A stretch of DNA of 64,000 nucleotides from Typha latifolia (GCA_019914945.1 CM034100.1:8815096-8879095); one strand, 5' to 3'; numbered from the stretch's first letter, positions 31,863-43,501 are shown. Numbers and translations are program-made. Notes: generated from the letters alone by a model not told the origin.

Positions 31863-32995
31863 TATTTTTATATTAATGGATAATGATTATTATATGTATA
31901 ATTAATAACTAGTTAAGTAAAAATAGTAATTGCCAAATAATTGAATTATACTTAGTTATTTTATGCCCATATATATTAATTATATTATTGTATATCTGAT
32001 TCTTTTATAGTTTTATATCAAAAGAGATTAATTATTATATGCCTAATATATAGTTAGAATAAGGTTGTCATAAGTATATATATATATATAATATAAACCT
32101 AGTTATTTAACAAAATCTAATAAATTAGTAGATTTTACACTAATGAATTCTAAATGGGATAAACAACTTAGTTCATACTACTTAAACATTTTCCAACTCT
32201 GAATCCCCTTATTTGAGACCCCGTATATTTTATTAGCGATGAGTTGATACTCGGTTGACGGATGTGGGGGAAACGTGGTTCATGTCTTCTGATAAGACTT
32301 TGAGTAGTCTTATCCCCTAGACACTTTCTCAAATTAGGATATATTATATAATTATGTATATGCATGTTTTGGCCTCCAACATGATTGTATGATCTTATCT
32401 AGAGATGATTTCAGTCGAACATATTTTATCATTCATGTTAATGGACTGATCTTGGATATGAATATGATGATGATATATATAAAGATGATTAGATATAACT
32501 ATACTGTTATAACTTTTTGCCGAGATAATCTATAGCATGAGTATGCATGATCATACATGTAATATTGGAGATTTTATCACATCATATACATATTTAGACT
32601 CCTCTTCTACCTAAATTTCTGATATGCATGACTTGTTAAACTACTTGATATAATACATATGATTTGTCATTTATAAGGAAAGTATGAAATTTGATTAATA
32701 GGATAGTTAATAGAAAGTGTAAGGATACCCTAGCGGGCACGAGGTTAGGACGCGCTTGGTGGATGATTGATCGCTTGACATAGTCACGATCCTTTGACCT
32801 TACATCCGAGGTCATTAGTCTGTGTGCGTAGTAGACATTCAGATACATGCCGTTCGCAAGGGTATATGTGGCGAATTGTTTTCATGTGTTTCTATCAGCT
32901 AGAAGGGTGCCTATGATACACTTAGTAGAGTCTTTTCTTATTGCATTAGTTATTTATTTTTATTAAAATAAATTTTCTTTAGGTCGTGTCTTGGA

Positions 32996-33530
32996 TTTGA
33001 CAAGTATATCGTCGACGTACACCTCCATACAGTCATGCATCATATCGTGATAGATTGCAGTCAGTAGCAGGTGGGCTCTCAGTTCATCGATTGCTGTGGA
33101 TTCTGCTATTACACAGGATTTAGGAGCCAGCCTTTCCAGGAGCCGGGTTCAACATCAAGAGCAAATACAGATGCAATGACACGCTTCTCATTATAAGTAG
33201 AGACGGTTGGTTTTGAGCCTTACCGCATCGCAGGCGCACGCGCGGTAGCGTTCGTGGTGGTGCTTCAGGATTCCAATGTAATGGATCCACTGAAATGATA
33301 TAGCAAGCACTAGGGCTTCCTCAAACAAAGAGCTAGACAAAGAAAGAAGTTGTTTTTGCTCCTTGCCCTTAGTTAAGCGAGTGGGCAAACAAACAATGCA
33401 CTATCTGCCAAGCTGTTATGGAGATTGAAACCAGAGGAGAGCGTTGGAGAGAAATAAAGATTTGGATGCAAAAAAAAAAACAAAAAGCTCTAGCATTGAA
33501 AGCAGAACCAACCTTTTCGAACATTTTTTT
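32996..33530. other. Foreign segment in the solo LTR, with RT scrap
   Basis: On the minus strand 32996-33060 reads 'AIYHDMMHDCMEVYVDDILV', the catalytic box of a gypsy reverse transcriptase of a different lineage from G1-G4. The following 33080-33420 has no recognisable family. A run of 11 A lies at 33471-33481. No flanking duplication was found, so how it got there is unclear. Confidence 0.6.
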
Positions 33531-33590
33531 GAACGCCTGCATTAGGTTTGCAAAAACAAAGAATGCAAAATGCGCGTTCGAGTGCCATGT

Positions 33591-33940
33591 TCGAACGCCT
33601 TATTCAAACGTCGCGTTCAAACGTTTGCATTAGGTTCGCATCGACAGAGAACGCCTTTTGTGTGTTCGAAAGCGATCGGTGCATTCGAATGCGATCGGCG
33701 AGAGTCCACTAGAATTAGAGTTAATAATTATTGTTTTGGCTTGTTGGCTAGCCTCTATAAAGATTTCGAACGCCTTATTCAAATGCCGCATTCAAACGTT
33801 TGCATTAGGTTCGCATCGACAGAGAACGCCTTTTGTGTGTTCGAAAGCGATCGGTGCATTCGAATGCGATCGGCGAGAGTCCACTAGAATTAGAGTTAAT
33901 AATTATTATTTTGGCTTGTTGGCTAGCCTCTATAAAGATG
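33591..33940 (+). repeat. 175-bp tandem duplication of U3 and TATA
   Basis: 33591-33765 and 33766-33940 are near-identical. Each has TTCGAA-type motifs and a TATA box (tataaagat, 33756-33764 and 33931-33939). Confidence 0.9.
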
Positions 33941-35957
33941 TTGATGGCAGCCAAAATCATTACGTTATTATAATATTGATTTCTTGCCTCTCTATCTTCT
34001 CTCTAGTCTCTCTAACCTAATCTCCCTCCTCCCTCTTCACCAACTAGCCACCTCTATTATTGGCAAGGTCTCTCCTAACTTCTAATCTCTCTCGTTTGTC
34101 GAGGCCCCCCTTTTCCTTGGGATCTCAACCATTTCTTCCCCTTTGTCTTTATCCCTTAAACAACATCAACCATCCACCCTCATCTCCATTATCATCCATA
34201 ACCCTAACATTCACTCCACCTGTCACAACCACCATCATCCGCACTATATCGTATTTTTATCCCAATTGTAGTTCGAATATGTGAATGACATAAATATGTA
34301 AAATGGAGATCAGGAAGTTACGGATCGATCGCACTTAGTTTTGTAACTTTCTAATTATGAGAGAATATATTCCCTCGGTTGTACGGGCTGCTTCCTATAA
34401 TAAATCTAGATTTTGAAGGAATCGTTCCGTAACCTATCAGCCAAGTCTAGATGGATATTGATATCCTTAGCGGATGGCAGGGTATGATTATGATTGAGAT
34501 ACCCTTTGTGGATGGCAAGGTATGCTCTGAGCCTTCAGGCATATTGATGAGACCGGGTACCGGGAGTTGACTATACCTAGTGGTCTAGTATTATGATATA
34601 TTCTGAGATGTTATTGATGACTGAGATGTTGAGAAATGTATATGATTTTATTATTATCTAATATACTTAATTTTCGAGTGGTCAATAAACATCATATATG
34701 GTTGCATTTGATATCATAACATGGTAATAGTCGGCATGCATCATATGTCATATTTGAGAGAGAGTTAATGGTATGACATAGAGATTGTTTATAAATTATC
34801 GAGAATTATATATTTTGATCAGTTATGACATGATATCTACATTTCATTTATATATTAGTAAGAATATATTCATATACTCATTAATGACATAATGCTCCTA
34901 TGTGATTCATATTATTCGGTACATTATTTACTCTTTGTTTGGCATTACTGATTCGGAGTAAGGTCTATTCACTGAGCTTTGTGCTCATTACTCTCTTTAT
35001 TTCTTTTCTAACCCTTTCAGATATGTAGTATGTGATAGCGATTTGAGATATACTAGATATTTTAGAATGATAAGGTGAGCTATATATGCGAGACAGTATA
35101 GATAATAATTGTATAGAAATTAAATTATATCGTTGTTTGTAATATTTGTACTTTATTATAACAGAAGATGATTTGTATAATATATGTTAGATTATAGTGT
35201 ACTCAAGTATTAGTTGTTTTAGTTGTATCTTAATAGTTTGTCGTGCCCTGTGTGAGCTCTGCTAGATTATGTAATAGTCTAATGTATATTATTGTGAACT
35301 TGGATGTTCATATATTAACATATTTTATTTGATGATGTTATGTTTATATTAGCAGAGGAGAGTATCTCTGTGTGACAGGCCTCACTAGACCTATCGTGTG
35401 CGCCGCGCGTATAGTGTGAGCGAGTCAGCATGCACGTGCCCGTGTCGGGCGGGGGCGTTATAATTTTTCATTCAATGAATTTCAACAACGTACAAAAATA
35501 TTCAAAGTCTTAAATCTAATTTTCAAGTATTCAAAGTTAAAAACGATTCACAAATTAAAAGATTTAACATTTGAGTTCACATATCATATTCAAGTATTTT
35601 ATTGTTGATGCACTCAAGAATTACAAATTGACTTATGAAAAAGTTCAGACTCATTATAAAGTCAAGAGATAATAGATGCACAAATATTTACATTAGCATA
35701 TTATAAACTAAGCAGTTTGATCACTCAATATTGTCAAAAGAAAATATCTAATTGTAGTATCTCGATAATTCACTCTAGTAAAGCACAAAAATATAAGGCA
35801 ATTCTAAGACATCAAACATCAAAAGACGACACTAAACTAAAGTCAAACCAAACTTAGTTCACATTCTCCCTTTCAATTCAAGAAACAATTTTTTTTGCAA
35901 TTTTTATTTTTTTGTTTCTCTCATTTTTTTATATTAAATAACAATTTTGGTGCAATG

Positions 35958-36765
35958 TGATATGTTACAGAATGATCCCTTCAAGATTTGGATTGATTGC
36001 AGGAAGCAGTCCGTGCAACTTAGGGAAAATATTCACCAAATATTCTCTTCTAGTCAGAAAATTATGAACCCAAAGTTGATTGATCCGTAGCTTCGTTATC
36101 TACATTTTTTATATTTGTGATGATGGTGGTGGTGATGGGTAGAGTGGATGTTAGGGTTATGAATGCTAATGGAGATGAGAGTGGACTGTCGATGTAATTT
36201 AAGGTATAAAGACGAAGGGGAAGAAGTGGTCGAGATCACAAGGAGGAGGGAGGACTCGATAGACGAAGGAGATTAGAAGATATATGAGACCTTGCCAACA
36301 GTAGAGGTGGCTAGTTGGTGAAGAGGGAGGAGGGAGATTAGAGTAGAGAGACTAGAGAGAGGATAAAGGAAGATAAAAACCAATATTCATTAAGCATAAT
36401 GATTTTGGCCACCATCTACACCTTTATAAAGGCTAGCCAACAAGCCAAAATAAGAATTATTAACCCTAATTCTAGTGGACTCCCGCTGATCACGTTCCAA
36501 CACGCCCAACCGCATTCGAATGCGCCCAACCGCGTTCAAATGCGCCAAACCGCGTTCGAACACACAAAAGACGTTCTCTGTGAATGCAAACTGATGCAGG
36601 CATTCTTTGAAGGCACTTCTCGTGTTCTGTGTTTGCAAACTAATGTAGGCATTCGCAAAGGCGTTTGAACGCCCCCTTTCGCATTCGAACACGACCTACA
36701 GAAAATTTTTTTTAGTGAAAATAAATAACTAATGCAATGAGAAAAGACTCTAGTAAGGTGTATCA
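35958..36765 (-). repeat. 3' LTR of G4
   Basis: Plus strand TGATATGTTACAG...GTGTATCA. GTTCGAAC lies at 36554-36561 among related variants (36490-36690). A reversed TATA (cacctttataaagg) lies near 36418-36431. Confidence 0.85.
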
Positions 36766-36905
36766 GTCCACCATGCTTCCCCCACCTTGTCCTCAAGGTG
36801 TAAAGTCGGGGAAACACTCGAAGATATCCGTCTCCAACTCCCATATTGCCTCGACGGATAGTTTGCCAAGCCACTCGACTAGAACCTCCATCTACAATCT
36901 GGTAC
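36766..36905 (-). pseudogene. Polypurine tract and chromodomain of G4
   Basis: On the minus strand 'VLVEWLGKLSVEAIWELETD' then 'IFECFPDFTP' ends in a stop and runs into a G-rich polypurine tract (caaggtgggggaagcatgg, about 36770-36790) next to the 3' LTR. As in G1 and G2, the chromodomain overlaps the approach to the polypurine tract. Confidence 0.78.
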
Positions 36906-38040
36906 CATGATATCGTCGGCGACTAGCAAGTATATGAACTAGCTCCACAATCTCTGTCTCCTCCAATGGCTCTGGTAGAACTAATCCAATGATCTAATGA
37001 TCACCAATCCACTCCCTTAATAATGAAACATGAAAGACACGATGTACTCTTGACACCTCAGGTAGCTCCAAACGATACGCAACCGGACCAATATGCTCTA
37101 ACATTCGAATTAGACCGAAGTAGCGATGAGCTAACTTCTGGTTTGGCATCGGACGCAAGGTCACTTGTCGATATGGTTGCACCCTCACGAACACCTAGTT
37201 GCCAACGTAGAACACTTGCTCTCGATGGATGCGAACATAAACTTGCTTCATGCGGTTTTGAGCAAGTTTAAGATAGGCACGCAACCTCCTCAATGTGGCA
37301 TCTCTATCCATCAAAGCTAGGTCCACCTCTGTCCAATCTACAGATGCCATTGGGTCATAGACGCATAATGTTGGAGCCGTGCGCCCATACACCACCTCGA
37401 ATGGAGTCATGCCAATACTGCTGTGGTGGGCGATATTGTAAGACCACTCTGCCCACGATAAGAACTCCAACCATTATCTCGACATCTCTCAAACAAAGCA
37501 CCACAAGTACTACTCAATGCTTCGATTGACCACCTCGAGTTGGTCATCCGTCTATGGATGGTCGGCCGAGCTGAAGTTCAATCGAGTCCCTTGCAATCTA
37601 AAAAACTCTATCCAAAAGTCGCTCAGAAATACATGATCACGATCTGAGACAATCATGCGTGGCATGCCATGCAACAGAGCAACATTTCTAACAAAAATTA
37701 CTGCCACTAACTTGGCAGAAAATTGATGTGAAACTCGTAACATCTCGTCTCAGTACTGGCCACGTGCAGCTTTGTGATATCCTCCTATAAGTCCTCAAGA
37801 CACCTCTTGACTAGCCTCTAGAGTTTGGTGGAAGTGCTCTAACAATTTCTGTCGCAATCCATAATTTGCGGGCACCCAAATGCACCCGTGATCCAATAGA
37901 AAACTGCCTCGGTTCTCCAACTCTGAATGGCGCTCTAGATCATCCAATACCTCCTATAACAATCTCATAACATCTGAGTTGAATCTACATGCATACCTCA
38001 GCTCATCAAGAAAAGAACAAGTGGGAGAAGAATAGGCTAC
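36906..38040 (-). pseudogene. int: Integrase of G4, core partly deleted
   Basis: Minus strand: N-terminal region ('LLDHGCIWVPA', 'LLEHFHQTLEASQE'), then a deletion. The core resumes at 'SHQFSAKLVAVIFV' (about 37700-37740), with the second catalytic Asp present in 'MIVSDRDHVFLSDFW', then 'LQGTRLNFSSADHP', stop. Next 'FLSWAEWSYNIAHHSSIGMT' and 'PFEVVYGRTAP' (37195-37470). The SH3-like tail is 'RVQPYRQVTLRP', 'YFGLIRMLEHIGPVAYRLEL' (36994-37194). The first catalytic Asp segment is absent. Confidence 0.82.
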
Positions 38041-38492
38041 AGCTTGGGGGTACCGGTTTGGCACGATAGTGCATCCACTGCTCTATTTTCTGTTCCTTTC
38101 TTGTATTGAATTTTATAATCATTCCCCAGCAATTTTATGACCCATCTTTGCTATGCTGGACTGTGAATACGATGTCCCATAAAGTATGGAAGGCTCATTT
38201 GATTGGTTCGGATAATGAATTGCCTACCGATCAAATAAGGCCTCCACTTTGTTACCGCATGCAGAGTTGCCAACATCTCTCTCTCGTAGGTCGATATTTG
38301 CTAGGATTTTTGTGATAATGCCTTACTGAGAAAAGCTATAGGATGTCCTCCTTGCATTACTATAGCTCCTATGCCAATTTCCGATGCATTACATTCCAGA
38401 ATGAACTTTTTGGTGAAGTCCGGTAGAGTTAGGGCATCGTTGTCATTGCTATTTTTAGTTTTTCAAAGGCTGTACTAGCTTCATCTGTCCAT
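38041..38492 (-). pseudogene. pol: RNase H of G4
   Basis: The minus strand shows the fragmentary order of the Ty3 RNase H: a 'DEASTAFEKLKIAM' lead-in, then frames matching 'ECNASEIGIGAIVMQ'- and 'YERE'-like blocks, and the end 'IQYKKGTENRAVDALSC' (about 38050-38110). Multiple frameshifts; assigned by position and by likeness to G2. Confidence 0.7.
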
Positions 38493-39130
38493 CTAAAAGA
38501 GTCCTATATCAGCAAAGAAGTGAGAAGAGTAGCGATCTTGCCATACCCGGTGATGAAGTGGCAATAATATTCGGTCAGCCCCAAGAATCCCTGCAATCCT
38601 GTGGTAGAAGTAGGGATCAACCAAGTGGTCATGCACACCACCTTTTGAGGATTCGCCGCCACTCCATCCGCTGTGATGATTTGGTCTAAATACTCCAATT
38701 GTGGTACTTCTGATCGGCACTTAGACTTCTTAATCTTCAGCTAGTTTTGCTTCAATAAATTTAGCATATCCTCCATATGCCGCCAATGCTCCATTTCAAT
38801 CTTGTTGTACACCAAAATATCATTAAAGAATACCAAGACATACCTTCACAGTAGAGGCCGAAAAATATTATTTGTGAGACCTTGAAAAGTAGTTGAAACA
38901 TTGGTGAGACCAAAGAAAATCACCCGAAACTCATAGTGCTCGTTTGGAGTCCGAAATACAGTTTTATGCACATCTGCTGGGTGAACTCTAATTTGATGAT
39001 ACCCGACCCTCAAGTCAAGCTTGCTGAATATGGTCGCCCCTACAAGCTCATCCAGCACCTCTATGACCGGAATGGGATCCTGGTCCTTGACAGTGATAGC
39101 ATTTAGGGCCCGGTAGTTGACACAAAAATG
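38493..39130 (-). pseudogene. pol: Reverse transcriptase palm and connection of G4
   Basis: Minus strand: '[20 protein letters not shown]' with '[15 protein letters not shown]' (motif A Asp present), '[11 protein letters not shown]', then the catalytic box as VFFNDILVY, one Asp changed to Asn, followed by 'KKSKCRSEVPQLEYLDQII' and 'GFLGLTEYYCHFITGYGKIA'. G2 also has Asn in this box, but at the second Asp (FFDN) rather than the first (FFND), so the two losses are independent. Confidence 0.83.
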
Positions 39131-39577
39131 CTATGTCCTGTCCTTCTTCCGCACCAATAGCATGGGCGATGAGTAAGAGCTATGACTTGGTTGTATGAGG
39201 CTTTGCTCCAACATCTCGGCTACCATCTTGGAGATAACTTCCTTTTGCCCATGTGGATACTGATATGGTCTCACATTTGCTGGTGCAGCCCCGGGCACAA
39301 TCTCTATGCGATGGTCCACCGTTCGATTCATGACATATTCCGTCAAGGCATTATGATCACTCTGCATTGCGTCCACCCTATGTAGCAATATTTGAAACAT
39401 ACCCCTAAGTTCATCCACCAAGCCTATGTTCGCACCCATGGACATTGGTTGACTTAGTCCTATCGTTGCCGCCCTAAGGGAATCGGCCTCTCGGTTAGGA
39501 TTATCGTGGATTGAGTCTTCCCTTGTCGGTGTGCTCTCCATTGATCTCCTTGTTGATGCCATCTTCCTTGTCTCCAC
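39131..39577 (-). pseudogene. In-frame gag-reverse transcriptase fusion of G4
   Basis: A 148-codon open stretch joins the gag N-terminus ('METRKMASTRRSMESTPTRE', 'DELRGMFQILLHRVDAMQ', 'ALTEYVMNR') directly to the reverse transcriptase N-terminus ('TVDHRIEIVPGAAPANVRPY', 'SSYSSPMLLVRKKD'). In G2 these two blocks are about 1 kb apart, so a deletion removed gag core, knuckle and protease while keeping the frame. The usual gag ATG is ATA here. The fusion is probably accidental, but it is the longest such frame in G4. Confidence 0.85.
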
Positions 39578-39603
39578 TATTAATGGAGGTTCGAGGTTAA
39601 CCT

Positions 39604-39616
39604 AGCTCTGATACCA
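39604..39616 (-). promoter_or_regulatory. Primer binding site of G4
   Basis: Plus strand agctctgatacca, that is tggtatcagagct on the minus strand, next to the 5' LTR. Confidence 0.83.
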
Positions 39617-40457
39617 ACAAAAGGTTACGAAATGATCCCTTTAAGATCTGTATTGATTGTAGAAAGCAGTCCGCGTAACTGAGAGAAAATATTCACTAAA
39701 TATTCTCCTGTAGTAAGAAAATTACAAAACCAAGTTTGATCAATTTGTAACTTCTTGATCTACATTTTTTCTATTTGTACAATTCATAGATTCGAATAAT
39801 AACTAGAACATAAGGGAATAATGGTGGTGGTGATGGGTGGAGTGGATGTTAGAGTTATGAATGATAATAGAGATGAGGGTGGATGGTTGATGTAGTTTAA
39901 GAGATAAGGATGAAGAGAAAAAAGTGATCGAGATCCCAAGGAGGAGGGAGGACTCGATAGATGAATGAGATAAGAAGATAGATGAGACCTTGCCAACGGT
40001 AGAGGTGGCTGGTTAGTGAAGAGGGAGGAGGGAGATTAGAGTAGAGAGACTAGAGAGAGAGGATAGAGGAAGATAAAAACCAATATTCATTAAGCATAAT
40101 AACTTTGGCTGCCATCCACACCTTTATAGAGGCTAGCCAATATGCCAAAATAACAATTATTAACCCTAATTCTAGTGGACTCCCGTTGATCGCGTTCGAA
40201 CACGCCCGACCGCATTCGAATGCATAAAAGATGTTCTATGTGGATGTGAACTGATGTAGGCATTCACACGCCTGCGTTTGAACGCGCTCGGCCATGTTTG
40301 AACGCACTTTTTGTGTTCTCTATTTTGCAAACTAGTGCAGATGTTTGTAAAGGCATTCGAATGCCCCCTTCCCTGTTGGAATCCGACCTACAAAAAATTT
40401 ATTTTAATGAAAATAAATAACTAATGCAATAAGAAAAGACTTTAGCAAGGTGTATTA
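39617..40457 (-). repeat. 5' LTR of G4
   Basis: Colinear with the 3' LTR. GTTCGAAC at 40194-40201, reversed TATA (cacctttatagagg) at about 40119-40132. The inner edge is blurred ('aacaaaaggttacg' where the family has TGATAGG). Confidence 0.82.
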
Positions 40458-40462
40458 CAATG

Positions 40463-41169
40463 ATGACTTTCACACATGAGTTAGGTAGCCCTTTTCTTAC
40501 AAAGCACCATATTAAAAATGAAGATAACTCATAAATGATATAGTGGTGCACGATGTCAAACTGCACACTTTCAATATGGCTTTTCACATTAATAACGTTG
40601 TAGCCCTTTTTATTGATCTTTTAATAAGGAGAAATATTAGGAGGGTAAAACTAAATCAAAAAGGTCAAACTATCAATGTCAATCTAATGAGTAAGATATC
40701 TAAAGGACACTGCATGAGATAATACTCATACAAAAATTAAATCACAATAATTATAATGGATGTGCATAGAAGGTGATAAAAAATATCCAAGAGTAAATAA
40801 TAAAACACTTAGAGATAATATACCAAACGTTAACATAAGTGACTATAACTTCAAATAATAACTCTATAATAGGATGACTACATGTCATAAGAGTCACTCT
40901 TATTCAATAAGTGCATCAAAATTTTTAATTTTCTCATTTTATTTTAAAGAAAGCCAACTATAATCTAAAATAAAAATGAAAATGAGAAACCGTAAACAGA
41001 ACAGAAATCCTAAAATGCACAAATTATCAACCAATCCAAATAATACCTAAAACTAAAAATTAGATACATACACAAAAGCATATAGCTAGGGAATATCATT
41101 AAACAATCAAACTCCCCTTAGCTAGCATATCCTACTAAGGGATCACTCAATAGCACCATCCAAAAGAGT
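40463..41169 (-). other. Non-coding part of element B
   Basis: AT-rich internal sequence between the G4 insertion and the gag end. A pol gene should be here in an autonomous copia element. I find no protease, integrase or reverse transcriptase motif on either strand. Confidence 0.5.
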
Positions 41170-42412
41170 ACCAAAATAAAAGCAAAAATGTCTTCTTTCC
41201 TAACCCAAATTTGTCTAGTTTTCAGCCCATAATAAAAAACATGTTTAGATTTTTGTACAAATTTATAATGTGGCCTAATATATCATTTATCTCCAAAATT
41301 ATAGTAAGTGAGAATATAAATTCTACCATTAGATCCATTCCTATATGTCTTAGCATTCACATTACACTTCTCGTTATATTTCTTGACAGTTGTCTTATAA
41401 TCAATATGAGAAGTATTAATGTAATGACAAGATGATTGAACAAAAGAAAGGAGAAGAATATACATTACATTGCACTTTTTGGAGAAGAGGTATTTGATCA
41501 TTTAGCATCATATCCTAGCCCTTCCTTCTCTTTTCCCTTCCTTTGTGATCCAAGGAGTTGATTCAAATTTTTGGACCCTATATTAAAAACTTATCAAATG
41601 AGCTGTTAACTTTTTTTAATTCAATCTCAAGAAAATTAACCTTTTAAGATAAGCTTTCTCTTAAAGAAGCTTGCTCACGCCAATTAACCCCCAAAAATTT
41701 AAGTTTATCACATAATAAAGAATTTTCAGAAATTAAAGAGTTCGAGTTTAAGAGAGTGTTATCCAAATTTTTTTGAAGCTTTAAATTTTCTTCTTTGAGA
41801 CACTCCATATCTTTCAACATGTCTACATGATGCTTCATCATCTTGGCTTTTTCTTCTTGCGTCAACTTAAACTTTCGTACAAGCTTCAAATTAGTTTTTT
41901 TATATCTTGTAAGTTTCTTTGTATAGTGCATCATAGGCGGCTTGGATGTTGATCCCATTGTCATCATCAAAATCATTTTCACTTTTCTTTGCTGCATTTG
42001 ACATCTCATAAGAACTATTAGAAGATAATGAGGAAGCGGTAAAAGAAAAATAATTTTCTTTTTCGGATTCAGAGTCATCATCAATAGAATCATTAGTATC
42101 ATCCCAAGTGGCATACAAAGTCTTGCCTTTTTTATTAAGGTAATTTGGGCATTCATGAGCTATATGCCCATAACCATGGCATTCATAACATTGAATTACT
42201 CCCCTTTGATAATTGCTTCTAAGTCTTCTCCTTTAACAATTAGAATTTTTGAAGGAATCCTTAATTAATTTTATAAAGAGTCTTATCAATTCAACGTCAA
42301 TATCATTACCCTCATCGGACTTTAGAAAAGCATACATCCTATCTTTCCAATATGAATTTTTAGATCTATTTAACATAGGAGATTTATCAATACCTTCTTT
42401 CAAAAAATCCAT
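41170..42412 (-). pseudogene. gag: Copia-type gag of element B
   Basis: On the minus strand it starts MDFLKEGIDKSPM at 42412 with the 'NSYWKDRMYAFLKSDEG' signature shared with element A. The UBN2 core is then deleted. Next is a clear CCHC knuckle, 'CYECHGYGHIAHEC' (about 42148-42189), followed by 'YATWDDTNDSIDDDSESEKE' and a long heptad-like, probably coiled-coil segment ('LTQEEKAKMMKHHVDMLKDM'; 41644-41900). A second, decayed knuckle lies at about 41270-41350 ('GRIYILTYYNFGDK', stop, 'YIRPHYKF'), then 'QIWVRKED'. After that the coding signal ends. Several frameshifts. Confidence 0.8.
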
Positions 42413-42448
42413 CTCCTAAAAGATTTATCTCTAAGCTAAGAAAGCCTG

Positions 42449-42462
42449 CTCTAATACTAATT
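42449..42462 (-). promoter_or_regulatory. Primer binding site of element B (decayed)
   Basis: Plus strand gctctaatactaat where element A has gactctgataccaat; both changes fit C-to-T or G-to-A decay. Confidence 0.65.
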
Positions 42463-42479
42463 AAAAAAAAAACTAAAAC

Positions 42480-43501
42480 TTACATGAATACTTAGGATAA
42501 AAAAACTTGCCTTTCTATCATGCGCTATCAATAATAATATGCAAAAAATAAAGCGTGAAAAAGACGATTGCAAACACAAAAATTTTACGTGAAAAAACTC
42601 AAAACCTGGTAAAAAAACTAAGGATCCAAACTCGAATCGAGATCAATAACTAAAACCTGTAGTAGTTAACAAGAAGCTTACAAATCACCCATCAATCCCC
42701 ACAATTCAATATATACTAACCTTGCTCGCTAGACCCCAAGACACACTACTTCCTCTGATAATTTTCCAAACCTCGAAGGACATTGACTTAGTGCTCCTCG
42801 AGACGTAGTTCTTCTAGATTTGATGTAGATTCATAAAGTTGAAAATGATTCAGCACTTCCATCTAAAGTTGAGAATTGATCTTCAATGGCCTCCAAAGGG
42901 TAATCTCAATATCATGAATGATGGGCTTCTCTAAAAGATGATCTTCAATTTAAGACTAGGCAGTCCACCCTTCTAGGGTTAGATTAAACCATTTTATATT
43001 CTTAAAGATAAGATAAATATCTCTTAGAGATAAGATAGTATCTTTTAGAGATAAGATAAATATCTCTTCAAAGATTCTCCACGGATTCTCTTAGAGATAA
43101 GATAAATAGAGATAGACCCAAATTAAAGTCAAATCAGCCAAGGCCGTTCGAACGAGCTCAAATACCTATTATTTTACTCTTTCTCAAGAAAATGCATTCG
43201 AACGCCTAATGGTCCGTTCGAATAGATGAGCAAGACTATTGAATGCGAGTTGTTGTTCATGTGCCTTTAAATATTTTTTTATACTACTTTGACCATCATG
43301 ACACTTTTTGAGCACTTCAATGATGATTCCAAAACCGTTTCGAGTACTTTGACTTTAAATTCAATCTCCCACTTCAAACATCTCATAACTTATCATAACT
43401 TGTGCATATGCTCATACGTAAAATCTAGACATATGACATAGATGAAAAATATATTTTGAAACATAATTTGCTAATTACATTAGTACAAATTAAACCTAAC
43501 A
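42480..43501 (-). repeat. 5' LTR of element B
   Basis: It ends ..aaacctaaca at 43501. On the minus strand: GTTCGAAC 43146-43153 and a related site near 43195, the TATCTCT/AGAGATA-GATAAG array (about 43005-43110), TATA (aatataaaat, about 42991-43000), then a U5 with 'ggttttgagttttttcac'. Confidence 0.8.

Larger units (their letters stand above)
32914..34439 (+). mobile_element. Gypsy-type solo LTR in N1, with foreign insert and doubled promoter
   Basis: TGATACACTTAG...AACCTATCA. The flanks gccta (32909-32913) and gccaa (34440-34444) match at 4 of 5 bases. At about 32996-33530 the LTR is interrupted by about 0.5 kb of unrelated sequence that includes a reverse transcriptase scrap. Beyond it, U3 and TATA are duplicated in tandem (175-bp period, 33591-33940). 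The U5 end is plain, without primer-site units. Confidence 0.78.
15172..35462 (+). mobile_element. Solo LTR N1 (N family), later split twice
   Basis: The left edge is TGTAACAACC at 15172. The right edge is GGGGGCGTTATA ending at 35462, probably TTACA with one change. Both sides carry a perfect 5-bp duplication, ATTTT (15167-15171 and 35463-35467), inside element B. The N1 pieces are 15172-16074, 31868-32913 and 34445-35462, about 3 kb in all, comparable with N3 (3.4 kb). They contain the GC-rich head with hairpins (for example 15269-15290), CT and TTC repeats, the AT-rich body, and remnants of the hairpin array near 34450-34530. There is no internal region, so it is a solo LTR. Confidence 0.88.
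35958..40457 (-). mobile_element. Chromovirus G4 (Ty3/gypsy), minus strand, inserted in element B
   Basis: A perfect 5-bp duplication CAATG (35953-35957 and 40458-40462) frames the element. LTRs lie at 35958-36765 (3') and 39617-40457 (5'), the primer site at 39604-39616 and the polypurine tract at 36766-36790. The minus-strand order is gag N-terminus fused to reverse transcriptase, RNase H, integrase, chromodomain. Gag core, zinc knuckle and protease are missing (one deletion), as is the first part of the integrase core. It is the same family as G2, G3 and G5 by gag start and LTR. Confidence 0.88.
14354..43501 (-). mobile_element. Copia-like element B, host of the nested insertions
   Basis: Its pieces are in order: 3' LTR 14354-14862, internal 14863-15166, then N1, internal 35463-35952, then G4, internal 40463-42479, 5' LTR about 42480-43501. 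The pieces match element A across the gaps: 14863-15170 aligns with 2023-2330, and 35468-35880 with about 2345-2730. With the insertions removed the internal region is about 2.8 kb and holds only gag, with two zinc-knuckle-like motifs and no pol. Its own target-site duplication is lost on the left. Confidence 0.8.

Noticed and set aside
33418..34020. Three 71-120-codon frames
   Set aside because: They translate the duplicated U3/TATA region of a solo LTR and share the same DNA in different frames.
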